A stretch of DNA of 64,000 nucleotides from an uncultured Ruegeria sp. GTDB lineage: Bacteria; Pseudomonadota; Alphaproteobacteria; Rhodobacterales; Rhodobacteraceae. Under the pieces are notes generated by a model. That model did no database searches, was not told where the DNA came from, and saw only the letters and a list, made by a program, of their open reading frames with translations. A program made the translations under genes and the position numbers. Below, piece after piece: positions 62,850 to 64,000 of the stretch; position 1 is the stretch's first letter, and each line of letters starts with the position of its first letter. The stretch covers positions 1-64,000 of the forward strand of contig NZ_CANNGO010000012.1 of the NCBI RefSeq assembly GCF_947504215.1, in the 5' to 3' direction.

Positions 62850-62882
62850 GTAACAAGATCATGAGCTTGGCTTATGTTTGCG

Positions 62883-63329
62883 TTATCCCATGGTTCTACG
62901 AAGGTCGCGAAGGTGTTTCATCAACGTATCGACCTGGCTATCCGTCACGCCTAACGCACATCCAAGACGCTCTGGAACATCCCGGGCACGTGCGCGCATT
63001 GTGTGGCCTTTTTTCGTAAGAAACACCTCAAATCTACGCTCATCTTCTTTGCTGCGTTTCTTCTGGACGAGGTCGAGCGATTCCATGCGCTTCAGCAAGG
63101 GCGTAGTAGTTGCCCCCTCAAGTTCAAGGCAATCTGCGATTTCTTGGACGCTCCTGCCGTCCTTTTCCCAGAGAACAAGCATAGTCAAATATTGCGGGTA
63201 GGTAAGACCTAGTTCGTCCAGGATGCCAGAGTATTTTTTCGTAATAGCACGCGACGTCGAATACAGTGCAAAGCAAAGCTGCTCGTCAATCAAAGGTGCG
63301 GATTGTTCGTTGGTCTCGGCTTTTGACAT
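62883..63329 (-). CDS. OhrR-like MarR family regulator
   Basis: A 148-residue winged-helix repressor of the OhrR type. DEQLCFALYSTSRAITKKYSGILDELGLTYPQYLTMLVLWEKDG carries Cys19, aligned with the peroxide-sensing Cys of OhrR proteins; the winged helix is SVQEIADCLELEGATTTPLLKRMESLDLVQKKRSKEDERRFEVFLTKKG. OhrR proteins release DNA when organic hydroperoxides oxidise this Cys. No ohr gene is in view; the next gene is the exported hydrolase, with two operators between. Confidence 0.9.
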   Translation of the reverse strand: MSKAETNEQSAPLIDEQLCFALYSTSRAITKKYSGILDELGLTYPQYLTMLVLWEKDGRSVQEIADCLELEGATTTPLLKRMESLDLVQKKRSKEDERRFEVFLTKKGHTMRARARDVPERLGCALGVTDSQVDTLMKHLRDLRRTMG

Positions 63330-63666
63330 CTATGTATTCCTCGTGAATTTCCAGTGTAATCCTAGGGCGCTAGGCAATCAAGTCGTGCAAATTCGTGTTT
63401 GATCCTCAACGAGCGAATTTTCCGCGTGGTTCCAAGCTCTGCTATACACTTCATCTTTCGAGTGCCGCGCCCTGATCTTCCATGAAACCGGAGAAAACAT
63501 AATCACGGGCACTCGCTACGCGCCTAAAATCTGAGCGAAGATTCCGTGGTTTTTGAGTTCAACTGCGTGCCCCACTCTCGAAACTGTTGACTCGTTGCGG
63601 CAAGTTGTCCATTCTCTATATCGACACATCTGTGCCGAAATATAGAACAACAGCGGAGTTAGAAAA
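63330..63666. other. Intergenic region between the OhrR-like regulator and the binding-protein gene
   Basis: 337 bases without a gene. It holds the operator-like site at 63362 and, for the plus strand, a possible promoter TTGCGG (63595-63600), 16-base spacer, TATATC (63617-63622). A 79-codon minus-strand frame at 63516-63755 overlaps the binding-protein gene and is rejected. Confidence 0.45.
63362..63373. promoter_or_regulatory. Third operator-like site upstream of the OhrR-like gene
   Basis: CTAGGGCGCTAG has the same CTAG-N4-CTAG arms as the operators before the hydrolase, with an extra C/G pair outside. It lies 33 bases upstream of the regulator start and suggests autoregulation. Confidence 0.55.
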
Positions 63667-64000
63667 ATGCAAGTCAAAGGTTTAGCGGCCGGATTGGCCG
63701 TTGCCGCGGGGCTCACATTCCCAAGTCTGGCGATGGCAGAAAGCCCTACTATCAAAGCAATTCAGGACCGCGGCACCTTGCTGTGCTCGGGGCACAACGG
63801 TTCCTATTTCGGTTTTGTCGAAGTGAATGATAAAAACGAGTGGAAAGGCCTGGATATCGATCTTTGCCGCGCGATGACGACAGCGCTGCTGGGCGATCCG
63901 GATAAGTCAAAGATCGTCCCATTGAGCTGGGCGCAGCGTTTCCCTGCGCTGCAATCGGGTGATGTGGATGTCATCATCAAAGCCACTGGCTGGACCATGG
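63667..64000 (+). CDS. Amino acid ABC transporter substrate-binding protein (3' part beyond window)
   Basis: The first 111 codons of a periplasmic binding protein. Signal peptide MQVKGLAAGLAVAAGLTFPS ending in LAMA, mature part beginning ESPTIKAIQDRGTLLCSGHNGSYFGFVEVNDKNEWKGLDIDLCRAMTTALLGD, the same family as AapJ. RFPALQSGDVDVIIKATGWTM is the RxxxLxSGxxD motif region. GGAG lies eight bases upstream of the ATG. The gene runs off the end, so the rest and its permeases are unseen. Confidence 0.88.
   Translation, partial: MQVKGLAAGLAVAAGLTFPSLAMAESPTIKAIQDRGTLLCSGHNGSYFGFVEVNDKNEWKGLDIDLCRAMTTALLGDPDKSKIVPLSWAQRFPALQSGDVDVIIKATGWTM

Noticed and set aside
1-64000. CRISPR arrays, insertion sequences and rRNA genes
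   Set aside because: I looked for regularly spaced repeats, transposase motifs with terminal inverted repeats and rRNA signatures and found none.

Overview
The window reads as a chromosomal segment of a marine alphaproteobacterium of the Rhodobacterales, Roseobacter group. This is inferred from gene order and protein flavour: the S10-spc-alpha ribosomal cluster with secY-adk, an aapJQMP amino acid transporter, an ATP12-type chaperone, and the argB/engB/MOSC/yidC and yidD/rnpA/rpmH blocks. Core genes are near 60% G+C where sampled. No species is claimed.

Layout. Bases 1-25 are the tail of tuf with its terminator. A RidA protein and a short-chain dehydrogenase follow on the minus strand. From 1.9 to 24.5 kb lies the ribosomal cluster, cut into five blocks: rpsJ-rplCDW | rplB-rpsS-rplV-rpsC-rplP | rpmC-rpsQ-rplNXE-rpsNH-rplFR-rpsE-rpmD | rplO-secY-adk | rpsM-rpsK-rpoA-rplQ. 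Between the blocks sit unrelated genes: a DUF6500 protein, a small basic protein and an AT-rich HEPN/winged-helix pair; an AA_synth protein, a TIGR02466 oxygenase, a cold-shock protein and a SnoaL-like protein; a MarR/monooxygenase/membrane unit and a DUF1127 protein; and a GT87-like glycosyltransferase. Blocks mostly end in intrinsic terminators, and candidate promoters precede four of the five.

From 24.7 to 35.6 kb are housekeeping genes on the plus strand: a Do-type protease, rarA, a crotonase, an RluA-type pseudouridine synthase, a HAD phosphatase, an ATP12 chaperone and aapJQMP. From 35.6 to 47.3 kb most genes are on the minus strand: sixA-like, a ferredoxin, argB, PepSY and DUF2946 proteins, engB, a MOSC protein, yidC, an EAL protein, ttcA, yidD, rnpA and rpmH. 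A TVP38 protein, a flavin oxidoreductase and a histidine kinase lead to tRNA-Arg(ACG) at 51.3 kb.

From 51.3 to 63.4 kb is an accessory zone. It has two GNATs, a TetR unit with a small membrane protein, RidA and SRPBCC genes, an EmrAB-like efflux pair with a divergent TetR, a small tyrosine recombinase, a broken rhodanese gene, and an OhrR-like MarR with a secreted alpha/beta hydrolase and a secreted RidA. A solute-binding protein gene runs off the right edge. Each of these regulators, and the MarR at 16 kb, sits beside clear paired palindromes, so several local circuits can be read directly. The most unusual locus is 3.8-5.9 kb. There a decayed second copy of the rplW 3' end plus terminator brackets two small genes, and next to it lies a two-gene HEPN-nuclease-like module that may be an undescribed defence or toxin-antitoxin system.
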